Positions 33,154-41,457 of a stretch of DNA of 64,000 nucleotides are shown in pieces. Positions within the stretch are counted from its first letter, which is position 1. The number at the start of each line of letters is the position of its first letter. Made by a program: the position numbers and the translations under genes. This DNA is from DASRDS01 sp035570055. Lineage in GTDB: Bacteria; Gemmatimonadota; Gemmatimonadetes; Gemmatimonadales; Gemmatimonadaceae. The notes under the pieces are model-generated. The model did not search any database. It was not told where the DNA came from and saw only the letters and a list, made by a program, of their open reading frames with translations. Location of the stretch: contig DATMLM010000069.1 in the NCBI GenBank assembly GCA_035570055.1, positions 1 through 64,000 on the forward strand, in the 5' to 3' direction.

Positions 33154-34019
33154 CTACGTGGTTCATTACCGGCGCCTCGTCCGGCTTTGGTCAGGCCTTC
33201 GCGGCCTATGCCGTGTCGCGGGGGTACAACGTCATCGCGACCGCGCGAGACGCGGCGAAGATTACCGTGCGGGATCCCGACCATGTGTTGGCGGTCTCGC
33301 TCAATGTCGACACCCCGGGCGATGCCCAACGAGCCATCGACGCGGGCGTCAGGCGCTTTGGCGGCATCGACGTCATCATCAACAATGCCGGGTTCGGTAT
33401 CGTCGGCGCCGTCGAGGAGACGCCCGAGTCTGAGCTGCGCTCGCTCATGGAGACCAACTTCTTCGGCGCGGTGGCGGTCATTCGTGCGGCTCTCCCCGTT
33501 CTGCGGTCGCAGGGTCGTGGCGCCATCGTCAACATCTCGAGTATCGGCGGCCAGCTGTCGTTTGCCGGCTTCGGGGCCTACTCAGCCGCCAAGTTCGCGG
33601 TGGAAGGCATGTCCGAGGCGCTCGCGCAGGAAGTGGCGCCGTTCGGTATCAAGGTGCTCATCGTCGAGCCCGGCAACTTCCGCACGAACCTGCTCGGGTC
33701 AGGGACGCGGCACATGCCCGTGATCGAGGCCTATCGGGCGACCGTCGGCGGCACGCGCGAGTTCGTCACTGGCATGCACGGCACGCAAGCCGGCGATCCG
33801 TTCAAGGCCGCGAAGGCCATCGACAAGGCGCTCAGCGCCGAGCGCACGCCGCTGCGGCTGCAGCTCGGCGAGGACGCGGTCGGCGCCGTGCGGCAGCATG
33901 CGCATGCGCTGCTCGCGGATCTCGAGGCGTGGCAGGCCGTGGGGGCCGATACCAAGTTCGATGGCGACGACGCTGGGAGCCTGCGCCTGCCGGAGCCGGC
34001 GGGTCAGCGCGGTACGTAG
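33150..34019 (+). CDS. SDR-family oxidoreductase
   Basis: A 289-residue short-chain dehydrogenase with TTWFITGASSGFGQAFAAYA, NNAGFGIVGAVEE, the SSIGG serine and YSAAK at the catalytic site. The C-terminal LIVEPGNFRTNLLGSG is a class feature. The ATGA start overlap makes it the third gene of the ArsR operon, so its reaction may be part of a response to an ArsR-sensed compound. The last 16 bases overlap a convergent gene. Confidence 0.9.
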   Translation: MTTWFITGASSGFGQAFAAYAVSRGYNVIATARDAAKITVRDPDHVLAVSLNVDTPGDAQRAIDAGVRRFGGIDVIINNAGFGIVGAVEETPESELRSLMETNFFGAVAVIRAALPVLRSQGRGAIVNISSIGGQLSFAGFGAYSAAKFAVEGMSEALAQEVAPFGIKVLIVEPGNFRTNLLGSGTRHMPVIEAYRATVGGTREFVTGMHGTQAGDPFKAAKAIDKALSAERTPLRLQLGEDAVGAVRQHAHALLADLEAWQAVGADTKFDGDDAGSLRLPEPAGQRGT

Positions 34020-34678
34020 CTGAGCTCTGGGCGGTAGCGCCACGTCTCGGTTCGCGTGCGCTCGACGAATGCGCTAGCGGACTGCATGGCGCTCTCGATC
34101 TGTCCGCCATTTGATGGGAGGTCGGCGAGGGTTCGGGCGCTGATCAGTACGATGTACTCGCTGGCGCCGCTCACCGGTCGCATCACCAGGTGTGGCGTAT
34201 TGACCGCTCGCAGCGTCGCGGAAATTGCCGCTTCGAATTTGGCGCCCATGCCCGGATGCACGGTGACGAACGCCAGGGTCATGTAGGGTGACGCGAGTTG
34301 CTGGGGCGTCAGGGTCGTCAGCGCGCCCACGACATCGTATCGCATGACCGAGCGCACGTCGGCGTACGGCTCCACATTGATAGCCCAGTTGGCCTCGTCC
34401 GCGTCCGGCTCGTTCGGATGGTCGAAATCCGTCCACGGGTGAAAGAACGTGGCATCGAGAAAGAAGCCCTGGCGCTCGCCGTCGGCGATCGTCCAGCCTG
34501 GCCAGAGCCAGCGGTCATTGATGGAACGGTGCCATGCGAGGTGGCGTTGGTCGCCGAGCTCGAAGTCGTGGTCCATGCCCGGTTTCGGCTGATAGAGGAC
34601 GAGTACGGCGCCCGTCCCGGGTTGCTGGGCGGCGAGGGTCGCGGCCGCGAACGTGGTGACACACAGGGTGCGCAACAT
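34004..34678 (-). CDS. Exported protein of unknown function
   Basis: A 224-residue protein with a signal peptide (CVTTFAAATLAAQQ). The mature part has GAVLVLYQPKPGMDHDFELG, then AWHRSINDRWLWPGWTIADG and DADEANWAINVEP. It lacks a recognisable catalytic motif, and may be a ligand-binding or antibiotic-biosynthesis-monooxygenase-like dimer fold (two repeats with similar strand order). It is divergent from a MerR gene. Confidence 0.55.
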   Translation of the reverse strand: MLRTLCVTTFAAATLAAQQPGTGAVLVLYQPKPGMDHDFELGDQRHLAWHRSINDRWLWPGWTIADGERQGFFLDATFFHPWTDFDHPNEPDADEANWAINVEPYADVRSVMRYDVVGALTTLTPQQLASPYMTLAFVTVHPGMGAKFEAAISATLRAVNTPHLVMRPVSGASEYIVLISARTLADLPSNGGQIESAMQSASAFVERTRTETWRYRPELSYVPR

Positions 34679-34687
34679 GCGACACAA

Positions 34688-34716
34688 TTGAACATTCCTG
34701 TTGGGGGAGAGTTCAA
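34688..34716. promoter_or_regulatory. Inverted repeat, candidate MerR operator
   Basis: TTGAAC (34688-34693) and GTTCAA (34711-34716) form 6-base arms separated by 17 bases, immediately upstream of the MerR start. Spacing of this size is typical of MerR-family operators, which sit between -35 and -10. Confidence 0.4.
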
Positions 34717-34718
34717 CG

Positions 34719-35462
34719 ATGTATCGAATAGGGGAGTTCGCGCGCATCGCCGGGGTGTCGGCGAAGATGCTGCGATTTTATGACGAGATCGGGTTGTTGA
34801 AACCCGAGCGCACCGATCCGGTGACTCGATACCGGTATTATGCGCCGCGGCAGCTCATCGCGTTGGCCGAGATTCTGGCATGTCGGGAAATGGGACTGTC
34901 CCTCGCCGAGGTGGCCGGGCTCGGGCGTCGGGTCTCGCGACGGATTGCGTTGCAGCGTTCGCGCGAGAGACTGCAATGCACGCTGGCGCGCGTACAAGAC
35001 TCGCTCGACCGCATCGATGCCGCGATCGCGAGTGGGACACGCAGCGTCCCGGTCGTCGTCAAGCGGCGACCCGCGACGAGAGTGGCCTCCCTCGGCGCCG
35101 TGATTCTCGGATACGATGACGTCATCCAAGCCGAGCGGGAGTTACTGGGTCGGGTACCTGAGAGATTGCGTGGACGTCTGCGTGGTGTGCTCTGGCACCA
35201 ATGCGCGGATACCGGAGTACCTGGCGGCGAGCCATTCGTCGAAGTCCGCGCGACGGGTCGTCTCGATCGCCTCGATCTCAAAGAGCTGCCGGCAGTTACG
35301 GTGGCGTGCGCCTACGCCCCGGACGATTACGGGGCGGCCGAGGGAGCGTATGATGCGATTCGCGCGTGGATGCGCGTCCGGCCGCACAGGCTCGCGGGTC
35401 CCAAGCGCGAGCTCTATCACGACCGGACGTTGGAAATCCAGTTTCCCCTAGTGAGTGCTTAG
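34719..35462 (+). CDS. MerR-family regulator with GyrI-like domain
   Basis: A 247-residue protein. The N-terminus is a MerR HTH (MYRIGEFARIAGVSAKMLRF, then GLLKPERTDPVTRYRYY) with a coiled linker (RRIALQRSRERLQCTLARVQ). The C-terminal half (from about residue 130: ATRVASLGAVILGYDDV, then LKELPAVTVACAYAPDDYG) resembles the GyrI-like effector domain of BltR/BmrR-type multidrug regulators. It probably senses a hydrophobic drug and activates efflux genes outside the window. The divergent exported gene may also be a target. Confidence 0.85.
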   Translation: MYRIGEFARIAGVSAKMLRFYDEIGLLKPERTDPVTRYRYYAPRQLIALAEILACREMGLSLAEVAGLGRRVSRRIALQRSRERLQCTLARVQDSLDRIDAAIASGTRSVPVVVKRRPATRVASLGAVILGYDDVIQAERELLGRVPERLRGRLRGVLWHQCADTGVPGGEPFVEVRATGRLDRLDLKELPAVTVACAYAPDDYGAAEGAYDAIRAWMRVRPHRLAGPKRELYHDRTLEIQFPLVSA

Positions 35463-35921
35463 CGCGTCCACCCCTGCCTGGGCGACGACGGCGTCCTGGT
35501 CTGACGCCATACCGCTGCAGCCGACCGCGCCGATGACCTTCCCGTCGACGGTGATCGGGACGCCGCCAGCCACCGCGGCGGCGCCGGGAAAGGACAGAAT
35601 GCCCAGATTGCCGCTCTTGACGGCGTCGGCGAACGCCTGGGTGGGGCGACGGAACTTGGCGGCGGTGCGGGCTTTCTCGATCGCCACATCGAGGCTGCCG
35701 GTTTGCACGTCGTCCATGCGGTGAAACAAAATCAAGTTGCCACTCGCATCGACAATAGCGATGGCCATGGTCCAGCTGTGTTTCTTCGCCTCGGCTTCGG
35801 CCGCCGCCACCATGGTTTTCGCGGCTTCGAGGCTCACCACTTTGGTGTCGATCAATTGACCGCGCGCGGTCACGGGGGCCGCGCAGAGGAGCGCGAGCGT
35901 GAGTGAGAGGGCTTTCGTCAT
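35448..35921 (-). CDS. Exported GlcG/HbpS-like heme-binding family protein
   Basis: A 157-residue protein with a signal peptide and the DUF336 fold: VSLEAAKTMVAAAEAEAKKH, IVDASGNLILFHRMDDVQ, SFPGAAAVAGGVPITVDGKV and GAVGCSGMASDQDAVVAQAG. Family members bind heme or act in glycolate use, but the exact role is unknown. Its start codon shares the bases CATG with the start of the divergent acyltransferase. A TAGGTT box 7 bases upstream on the minus strand (35929-35934) suggests a leaderless transcript whose promoter lies inside the acyltransferase. Confidence 0.85.
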   Translation of the reverse strand: MTKALSLTLALLCAAPVTARGQLIDTKVVSLEAAKTMVAAAEAEAKKHSWTMAIAIVDASGNLILFHRMDDVQTGSLDVAIEKARTAAKFRRPTQAFADAVKSGNLGILSFPGAAAVAGGVPITVDGKVIGAVGCSGMASDQDAVVAQAGVDALSTH

Positions 35922-37026
35922 GCGACCGAACCTATCGCGGTTGGCGTTCATCGACAATCTCCGGTGGACGATGATCATTCTCGTGATCAGCATGCATGCG
36001 GCCGATACCTATAGTCCGCTCGGGAATTGGTACTTTGTCGAGCGGCCGCCTATTACGCATCTGACCCTGGTCACGTTCGCGGTGTGGCAGATGTATTTAC
36101 AATCATTTTTCATGGGGCTCTTGTTCTTCGTGGCTGGCGTGTTTGTGCCGCCATCCATCGATCGCAAAGGGCCCCGGACGTTTCTGCGCGATCGGGCGTT
36201 TCGCCTCGGGCTGCCCGTGTTGCTGTATATGTTCGTGATCGGGCCCGTGACCGAGTACTACATCTCGCATTCGTGGACGGCGCCGTACTCGTTTGCGCAC
36301 GAGTGGGTGCATCACATCGTCGACCTCGAAGTGCTCCAAGAAAACGGGCCCCTGTGGTTTTTGCTCGCCCTTCTAATCTTTTCAGCCGTGTACGCAGCGC
36401 GCTACTCGCGACCGCGAGACGGCGCTATACGGAGACCTCCGCCCGGCAATGGGGCGTTGGCCATTTTTGCGCTCGCGATGGCAGCGGGGAGGTTTGTTAT
36501 CCGGGGGGTGTTGCCGGATTACTCCCTGTTCAACATGCACCTCGGGGATTTTTCTCAGTACATACTGCTTTTTGGCGCAGGGATAATAACAGCGCGCAAC
36601 GGGTGGTTGAGCAGTTTTCCCTACGAGCGCGGCATCCGATGGCTGATGGTCGTGCTGCCCATTGGCTTCGTCGCCTGGCTCGCGATCATGCGGGGCGGAG
36701 CGATACATGACGGGTGGAACTGGCGGAGCGCCGCGTTCAGCGTGTGGGAGTCCGTGACGTGCGTCGCGATATCGGCCGGGTTACTCGTGCTGTATCGCGA
36801 GCGGGCAGACGGACAGAATGTCGTTACGAACTTTCTGTCACGAAATGCGTTCTGCGTTTATGTGTTTCATCCACCCTTCGTGATCCTCGGCGCCCGGCTG
36901 CTGTGGGGTCTCGAGTGGCCGGCACTGCTCGAGTTTCTATTGCTGACCGTGCTGGCCACCGTCACGACGTTCGCCGCGAGCGAGTATGTGTTCCGCCGGA
37001 TTCCGGTGCTACGTGCGATACTTTAG
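35920..37026 (+). CDS. Acyltransferase_3-family membrane protein
   Basis: A 368-residue polytopic membrane protein. It begins SRLAFIDNLRWTMIILVISM with HAAD, then FFMGLLFFVAGVFVPPS, LGLPVLLYMFVIGP, and late NAFCVYVFHPPFVILG. About ten helices are visible. It is an acyltransferase of the class with an N-terminal D-N-L-R motif and a histidine, modifying a lipid or sugar. The start may be GTG 35899 or ATG 35920. It overlaps the divergent heme-binding gene by its first bases and the convergent DUF3455 gene by 4. Confidence 0.9.
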   Translation: MRPNLSRLAFIDNLRWTMIILVISMHAADTYSPLGNWYFVERPPITHLTLVTFAVWQMYLQSFFMGLLFFVAGVFVPPSIDRKGPRTFLRDRAFRLGLPVLLYMFVIGPVTEYYISHSWTAPYSFAHEWVHHIVDLEVLQENGPLWFLLALLIFSAVYAARYSRPRDGAIRRPPPGNGALAIFALAMAAGRFVIRGVLPDYSLFNMHLGDFSQYILLFGAGIITARNGWLSSFPYERGIRWLMVVLPIGFVAWLAIMRGGAIHDGWNWRSAAFSVWESVTCVAISAGLLVLYRERADGQNVVTNFLSRNAFCVYVFHPPFVILGARLLWGLEWPALLEFLLLTVLATVTTFAASEYVFRRIPVLRAIL

Positions 37027-37478
37027 TCGGCGTAGAAATCGTATTCGGCGGTGTACGGGACTCGGAGGTCGGTGCCCAGGTGCGACTGGTCGCATCCGCC
37101 GGCCGGTGGCTGGCCACCGTGCGTATTGATGCGCCGGATCGTCTTCACGTGCTCCAAGAGCCCGTGCCCGCTCGTGCTCACGGCGACGAGCGTGAGCCAA
37201 GGAACCGCGTTCGGCTCGGGGGCGTCTTGCTTGGCGATCGGACGGCCCACGACCTGGCTGCTGTCGCTCAGTTGCCAGGTCGGCCCGGCGAAGTGACGGC
37301 CGATCACCCGACTGCTATCGTCCAAGAGCCGCGCGTCGGGTGCCTTCAAGCCCCACGAGAACGTGTAGGCGTTCCGCTGACACGTATAGATCTGGTCACC
37401 TTGCGCGTGCGCCCGGAGAATCAACTTCCCCGCGGGCGGCTGCAGCACCAGCGCAACTATCAAAGCATGGATAATCAT
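37023..37478 (-). CDS. Exported DUF3455 protein
   Basis: A 151-residue secreted protein with a short hydrophobic N-terminus and the DUF3455 pattern: GDQIYTCQRNAYTFSWGLKA, RVIGRHFAGPTWQLSDSSQV, VPWLTLVAVSTSGHG and CDQSHLGTDLRVPYTAEYDF. Function of the family is unknown; it is secreted in many fungi and soil bacteria. A TATTAT box 6 bases before the start supports this ATG and a leaderless transcript. Confidence 0.85.
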   Translation of the reverse strand: MIIHALIVALVLQPPAGKLILRAHAQGDQIYTCQRNAYTFSWGLKAPDARLLDDSSRVIGRHFAGPTWQLSDSSQVVGRPIAKQDAPEPNAVPWLTLVAVSTSGHGLLEHVKTIRRINTHGGQPPAGGCDQSHLGTDLRVPYTAEYDFYAD

Positions 37479-37484
37479 ACGGGA

Positions 37485-37501
37485 ATAATACATGCTATAA
37501 T
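37485..37501. promoter_or_regulatory. Back-to-back divergent -10 boxes
   Basis: ATAATA (37485-37490, TATTAT on minus) and TATAAT (37496-37501, plus, preceded by TGC as in an extended -10) flank a 5-base centre. They stand 6 and 5 bases before the starts at 37478 and 37507, so both transcripts are probably leaderless. Confidence 0.65.
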
Positions 37502-37506
37502 CCGAA

Positions 37507-37860
37507 ATGAATCTCGTCGTTAAACCGCGGGCGGTCATCTCGGTCATATCTGCGGCTGAGCGGAAGGGAGACTGGGAGCTCCCCGCTCATCTCTGGGTGT
37601 ACGTGTTCTTCGGTCGCGTACGGCTCGATCTCCGGCACGCCCGATTCCTCCCGGGCACATCCGAGATCGAAGTCATTGCGATGATGGGCGAGGTCAAGAT
37701 CACCCTGCCGCACGGGGTGCGCGTCGAAAGCGAGGAGTTCAAGATTCGGCGCGTGACGAGAGCCGTGCCGCGAGACGATGCGCCGTGCATCCGCATCGTC
37801 GGTCACGAAATCATGGGGCAAGTGAAGATCAAAGTCGTCGATCCCAACGACCCAAGCTGA
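37507..37860 (+). CDS. LiaF/YvqF C-terminal-like domain protein
   Basis: A 117-residue cytoplasmic protein with repeating beta segments: RVRLDLRHARFLPGTSEIEV, MMGEVKITLPHGVRVESEEF and APCIRIVGHEIMGQVKIKVV. This resembles the LiaF-like C-terminal (DUF2154) beta-helix that follows membrane segments in envelope-stress sensors, but here it stands alone without membrane helices. It may be a soluble regulator or adaptor. The start is set by a perfect TATAAT 5 bases upstream. Confidence 0.75.
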   Translation: MNLVVKPRAVISVISAAERKGDWELPAHLWVYVFFGRVRLDLRHARFLPGTSEIEVIAMMGEVKITLPHGVRVESEEFKIRRVTRAVPRDDAPCIRIVGHEIMGQVKIKVVDPNDPS

Positions 37861-37864
37861 CAGT

Positions 37865-38560
37865 ATGGGAGCCATCTACGCGGGGACATCGGGGTGGGCG
37901 TATCCGGCGTGGAAGCCGGCGTGGTATCCGGCGAAGCTCGCCGCGTCCAAGTTTCTCGGGTACTACTCGACCCGGCTCAACTCCGTCGAGTTGAATTACA
38001 CGTTTCGGCGGTTCCCCACGGAGAAGCTGCAGCTCGGGTGGATTGCGCAGACATCGCCCGGGTTTCGGTTTGCGGTCAAGGCGCACCAGAGCATCACGCA
38101 CGTCAAGCGGTTGGATGGTGCGCTCGAGTTCACGACGAAATTTCTCGGCGCGCTCGCTCCGCTTCGCGCCGCGGAGCGCCTCGGGCCCATCTTGTTTCAG
38201 CTACCCCCGTTTCTCCGGTGTGACGTCGAGCGGCTGCGCGGGTTCGTCGGGGGACTCCCGCGGGATACTCGATATGCTTTCGAGTTCCGGCACGAGTCGT
38301 GGTTCAGCGACCCGGTGTACGAGTGCCTGAGAGCGGCGAACGCTGCGCTCTGTGTGGCGGAGAGCGAGACGCTCGAAACGCCGGACGTGACGACCGCAGA
38401 TTTTACCTATCTGCGCCTACGCAAAGAGACGTACGAGATCGAGCCATTGCGCGCCCGCGTAGCACCCCATCTCATCCGCGGTGACGTGTTCGCCTACTTC
38501 AAGCACGAGGACACGCCCGACGGCGCTATCGGCGCTGAGCAATTACGGCTGTCAGTATAG
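37865..38560 (+). CDS. DUF72-family protein
   Basis: A 231-residue TIM-barrel protein with IYAGTSGWAYPAWKPAWYP, LNSVELNYTFRRFPT, FRFAVKAHQSITHVKRL and TYLRLRKETYEI. DUF72 is a widespread uncharacterised family sometimes placed near nucleic-acid or glycan enzymes. It follows the LiaF-like gene by four bases, so they may share a transcript. Confidence 0.9.
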   Translation: MGAIYAGTSGWAYPAWKPAWYPAKLAASKFLGYYSTRLNSVELNYTFRRFPTEKLQLGWIAQTSPGFRFAVKAHQSITHVKRLDGALEFTTKFLGALAPLRAAERLGPILFQLPPFLRCDVERLRGFVGGLPRDTRYAFEFRHESWFSDPVYECLRAANAALCVAESETLETPDVTTADFTYLRLRKETYEIEPLRARVAPHLIRGDVFAYFKHEDTPDGAIGAEQLRLSV

Positions 38561-38605
38561 CTGAGCTAGCTGGCAACGGGTTATGACGCTACCATTGCGA
38601 GCGCC

Positions 38606-39742
38606 ATGACGCAAATGGCCATCGCACAGCAGCAGCAGGCGCCGGTCGTCCGCGTGCGGACCGAAGTAGCGCGTTACGCGCCTGCGCTCGGATGGACGAC
38701 GCTGGCGCTGGCGGTCGCCCTCGCGCTTCGGCCAAGCGTCGACCCCACGACGCTCTTTCTCGTCGCCGTCGCCGGCGCGACCTGGAGTGGCGGATGGCGC
38801 GTGGGGTTGCTCGCGGCGGCGCTGGCCACGATCGCCGTCGACTATTTCTTCGTCGCGCCCATCGGCTCATTGGCCGTGGCCATCGACCAGCTGCCGCGGC
38901 TCGCCGTGTTCGTGCTCTGCGCCGGAGCGGTGAGTTGGGCCAGCGATGCCAGGCGCGTGAAGATCGAGCGCGCGCTCCGGGAGAGCGAGCGACAGCTCCA
39001 CGCGCTCTTCGATGAAGCGGCGGTCGGAATCGCGCTCGTGAACGCGAGCGGCCACGCCTTCAAAACGAACCGACAGATCCGCAGCCTCTTCGGATACAGC
39101 GAACAGGAGTTCCGCGCTTTCCAGTTCACGAAGATCACACATCCGGCGCGGGGCGAAGCCGATTGGAACGTGTTCACGGAGCTCGTGCACGGCAAGCGCG
39201 ACTCGTACCGCCTGGAGAAACGCTGTTTCGCCAAGGATGGCCGCATTGTCTGGGCAAACCTCGCGGTCTCGCTCGTCCGAGACGAGCTCGGCGCGCCGTG
39301 CTTCGGCATCGTCGTTGTCGAGGACATCGGCGACCGGAAGCGGGCCGAGGAAGAGTTGCGGCGCAGTGAGGCGTTTCTCGCGGAAGGGCAACGGCTTACG
39401 CATACCGGTAGCTGGGGCTGGAACGTTCCGTCCGGGCGGGTTCTGTGCTCCAAAGAAGCGCTGCGCATTCTCGATCTCGATCCGGAGAAGCCGGAACCAT
39501 CAGTCGAGGCGCTTCGACAACGCGTGTATCCGGAAGACCGGGCGTGGGTGGACGAAATCGTGACCACCGCGGCCAAACGGCGTCGCGATCTGGATCATGA
39601 CGTGCGATTTCTCACGGGTGACGGCGCGGTTCGCACCATCCATGTCGCGGCTCACACCACTGTGAATGCGCTCGGCGAGCCCGAGTACATGGGCGTGATT
39701 ATCGATGTGACGGGCCTGCACGGACAGGCAACAGCTCCCTAA
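38606..39742 (+). CDS. DUF4118-PAS-PAS sensor lacking a kinase domain
   Basis: A 378-residue membrane sensor. The N-terminus has four helices of the KdpD-type DUF4118 domain (LGWTTLALAVALAL, TTLFLVAVAGATWSGG, VGLLAAALATIAVDYFFVAP, RLAVFVLCAGAVSW). A coiled linker leads to PAS 1 (ALFDEAAVGIALVNASGHAF) and PAS 2 (TGSWGWNVPSGRVLCSKEAL), each followed by a PAC segment. The protein ends after PAS 2 (EYMGVIIDVTGLHGQ). No HisKA, HATPase, GGDEF or EAL follows, so the output is missing or provided in trans. Confidence 0.85.
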   Translation: MTQMAIAQQQQAPVVRVRTEVARYAPALGWTTLALAVALALRPSVDPTTLFLVAVAGATWSGGWRVGLLAAALATIAVDYFFVAPIGSLAVAIDQLPRLAVFVLCAGAVSWASDARRVKIERALRESERQLHALFDEAAVGIALVNASGHAFKTNRQIRSLFGYSEQEFRAFQFTKITHPARGEADWNVFTELVHGKRDSYRLEKRCFAKDGRIVWANLAVSLVRDELGAPCFGIVVVEDIGDRKRAEEELRRSEAFLAEGQRLTHTGSWGWNVPSGRVLCSKEALRILDLDPEKPEPSVEALRQRVYPEDRAWVDEIVTTAAKRRRDLDHDVRFLTGDGAVRTIHVAAHTTVNALGEPEYMGVIIDVTGLHGQATAP

Positions 39743-39805
39743 CGACCATATGCGATAGCGCCGTGACGGCCTACCGTTGGGGCTCACCCCAACTGGAGGT
39801 TCTTC

Positions 39806-39931
39806 ATGTCACAACGCATCGCCCGTCTCGTCATCCTCGCGACCGTCATCGCCCTCGCCGCGTGCACGTCGCCGACGAGTCCGACGCGGGCTGATTGCGG
39901 CGGCTCGACCATGGGCTCCGGCAACTGCTGA
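39806..39931 (+). CDS. 41-residue cysteine-containing lipoprotein
   Basis: A tiny frame from ATG 39806, with CTGGAGG as a ribosome site 7 or more bases upstream. It encodes a signal sequence ending in a lipobox (IALAAC), followed by a short mature part (TSPTSPTRADCGGS, then a C-terminal cysteine). The mature peptide of 22 residues has three cysteines including the lipidated one. It is transcribed after the PAS sensor. Its function is unknown, but the intact signal, lipobox, ribosome site and following hairpin support a real gene. Confidence 0.6.
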   Translation: MSQRIARLVILATVIALAACTSPTSPTRADCGGSTMGSGNC

Positions 39932-39941
39932 TCGACCCGTC

Positions 39942-39971
39942 CGCGGAGGCGATTACTCGATCGCCTCCGCG
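39942..39971. terminator. Perfect 12-bp stem hairpin between convergent genes
   Basis: The arms CGCGGAGGCGAT and ATCGCCTCCGCG enclose a 6-base loop and include the stop codon of the minus-strand TPR gene. There is no T run on either side, so if it terminates transcription it would need Rho or act as an mRNA 3' end. Confidence 0.5.
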
Positions 39972-41392
39972 AACTCGCCGCGGCGATGGCTGATCTCGTC
40001 GAGAATCATGAGCAAACCTGGGCGTGGCGACGGATCGCTCCACGGGGGTCTGCGTTCATCCGGCGTCGCCTTGAGTAACTCGTCCGCATCGATCAAGACC
40101 TTGTACACCCGATGCGCCTGCGCCACGACCAGCGCCTCGGCGAACTCCTCTCGCGCCTTCGCGGGGTCGCCGAATTTGAGATACCCCTGGCCCACGAACA
40201 CATGATAGTGTGCACGCTGGTGGCCGGGCAGCCGCTTGCCGGCGAGCTCACGTCGCAGTTGGTCGAACTTGACCTGCTCGCCGGCCAGGATGGCGATGCG
40301 CATGAGATTGAGCGTGGCTTGATAGACGAACTCGACGTCCGGCTGACCCGAATTGTGAACGGCCGACAGCACGGTTCGGGCGTAGGAGAGATGACCGAGA
40401 TCCACGAGCGCGGTCGCGAGGTCGTGCATCGCTCTGAGTTTCAACGTCGGATCGGCGTACGCTTTCAACGCGGCGTAGTAATACTCGGCGGCAAGCGCAA
40501 CCTGATCCCTCGCCGCGGCGACTTGCCCGCGATCGTGCCGGGCCTCGGCCGCGACCGGCGATCCGAGTGCGTCCGCGTCGACGATGATACCATCGAGTTG
40601 GCGCTCGGCTTCCGGCAAATCGCCCTTGTGGAACTCGAGCAACGCCGTCGAGAGACGAAGCCTCAAGAGCCAGAATTGATCGCCATTCTCAGCCGCAACC
40701 GCCAACCCGTCGCGATACAACTCCGTGGCACGATCGATCGCACCCAGTCGCCGCATACAGACGCCGGCGCGCTGATAGCACAGCGGCAAGAGCTCCCGGT
40801 CACTCGCCAACTCGATCGCGGTCAGGTACACATCGGCCGACACGTCGTATCGGGCGTCGTGCTCGAGGAGTTGCGCGTAGGCGATCAGCTTTGGCACCCG
40901 CGTGTCGGCGGAGCCATCGGTGAACGCGCTGATCGTGTTGACGATCTCACCGAGGATCCGACGGACCGGACTATCGGCGATGGCCTCGACCGCGCGCTTG
41001 ACGGCCACGAACTCGTGGAACTTGAGCTCGCGATCGCCGTCGACGCGCGACCGCCACTTGTCGAGCAGTCGCAGGACGAGCAAACCGGCCAGCACCGTCT
41101 TGTACTCCATCGACCCTTCGGTCTCCGCACTCGCGGCTCGGAAGAACGCCATGTGGCGGACCGGGATGTTCGGGTTGATGGGCGGGTCGGCGTCGATCAC
41201 GGGGGCGGATCTCGGTGAGTGGTTCACAGCCTCCGTCGCGGGCTCCCACGAACGGACGAGACGGTACGTCCCGTCCGGTTCGGCCTCGAAACCGCGCACG
41301 AGACGGTATCCGTTGCAGCAACGGGCCGCATCGGCCGCGTCGCTCCAACCATGGCGCTCGGGACCGGAGCAATAGAACACGCGCGCGAACAT
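39953..41392 (-). CDS. TPR-repeat protein, tandem paralog A
   Basis: A 479-residue cytoplasmic protein. Residues from about 80 onward form a helical TPR-like array (HDARYDVSADVYLTAIELAS, CMRRLGAIDRATELYRDGL, and AAEYYYAALKAYADPTLKLR). The N-terminal about 80 residues (VFYCSGPERHGWSDAADAAR, CCNGYRLV) are a separate small domain absent from the paralog. The array begins with MAFFRAASAE, a segment shared exactly with the gene at 41458. The family seems to be lineage specific, possibly a scaffold or a regulator of a neighbouring process. Its function is unknown. Confidence 0.65.
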   Translation of the reverse strand: MFARVFYCSGPERHGWSDAADAARCCNGYRLVRGFEAEPDGTYRLVRSWEPATEAVNHSPRSAPVIDADPPINPNIPVRHMAFFRAASAETEGSMEYKTVLAGLLVLRLLDKWRSRVDGDRELKFHEFVAVKRAVEAIADSPVRRILGEIVNTISAFTDGSADTRVPKLIAYAQLLEHDARYDVSADVYLTAIELASDRELLPLCYQRAGVCMRRLGAIDRATELYRDGLAVAAENGDQFWLLRLRLSTALLEFHKGDLPEAERQLDGIIVDADALGSPVAAEARHDRGQVAAARDQVALAAEYYYAALKAYADPTLKLRAMHDLATALVDLGHLSYARTVLSAVHNSGQPDVEFVYQATLNLMRIAILAGEQVKFDQLRRELAGKRLPGHQRAHYHVFVGQGYLKFGDPAKAREEFAEALVVAQAHRVYKVLIDADELLKATPDERRPPWSDPSPRPGLLMILDEISHRRGEFAEAIE

Positions 41393-41457
41393 ATGATGTA
41401 ATTGCGAAAAACAACAGACTTGAAACACGACACCGACGGGCTTGGCTGCCCGTAGTG

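Noticed and set aside
39942..39971. A Rho-independent terminator in the strict sense
   Set aside because: The hairpin is perfect but has no T tract on either side; kept only as a candidate 3' structure.
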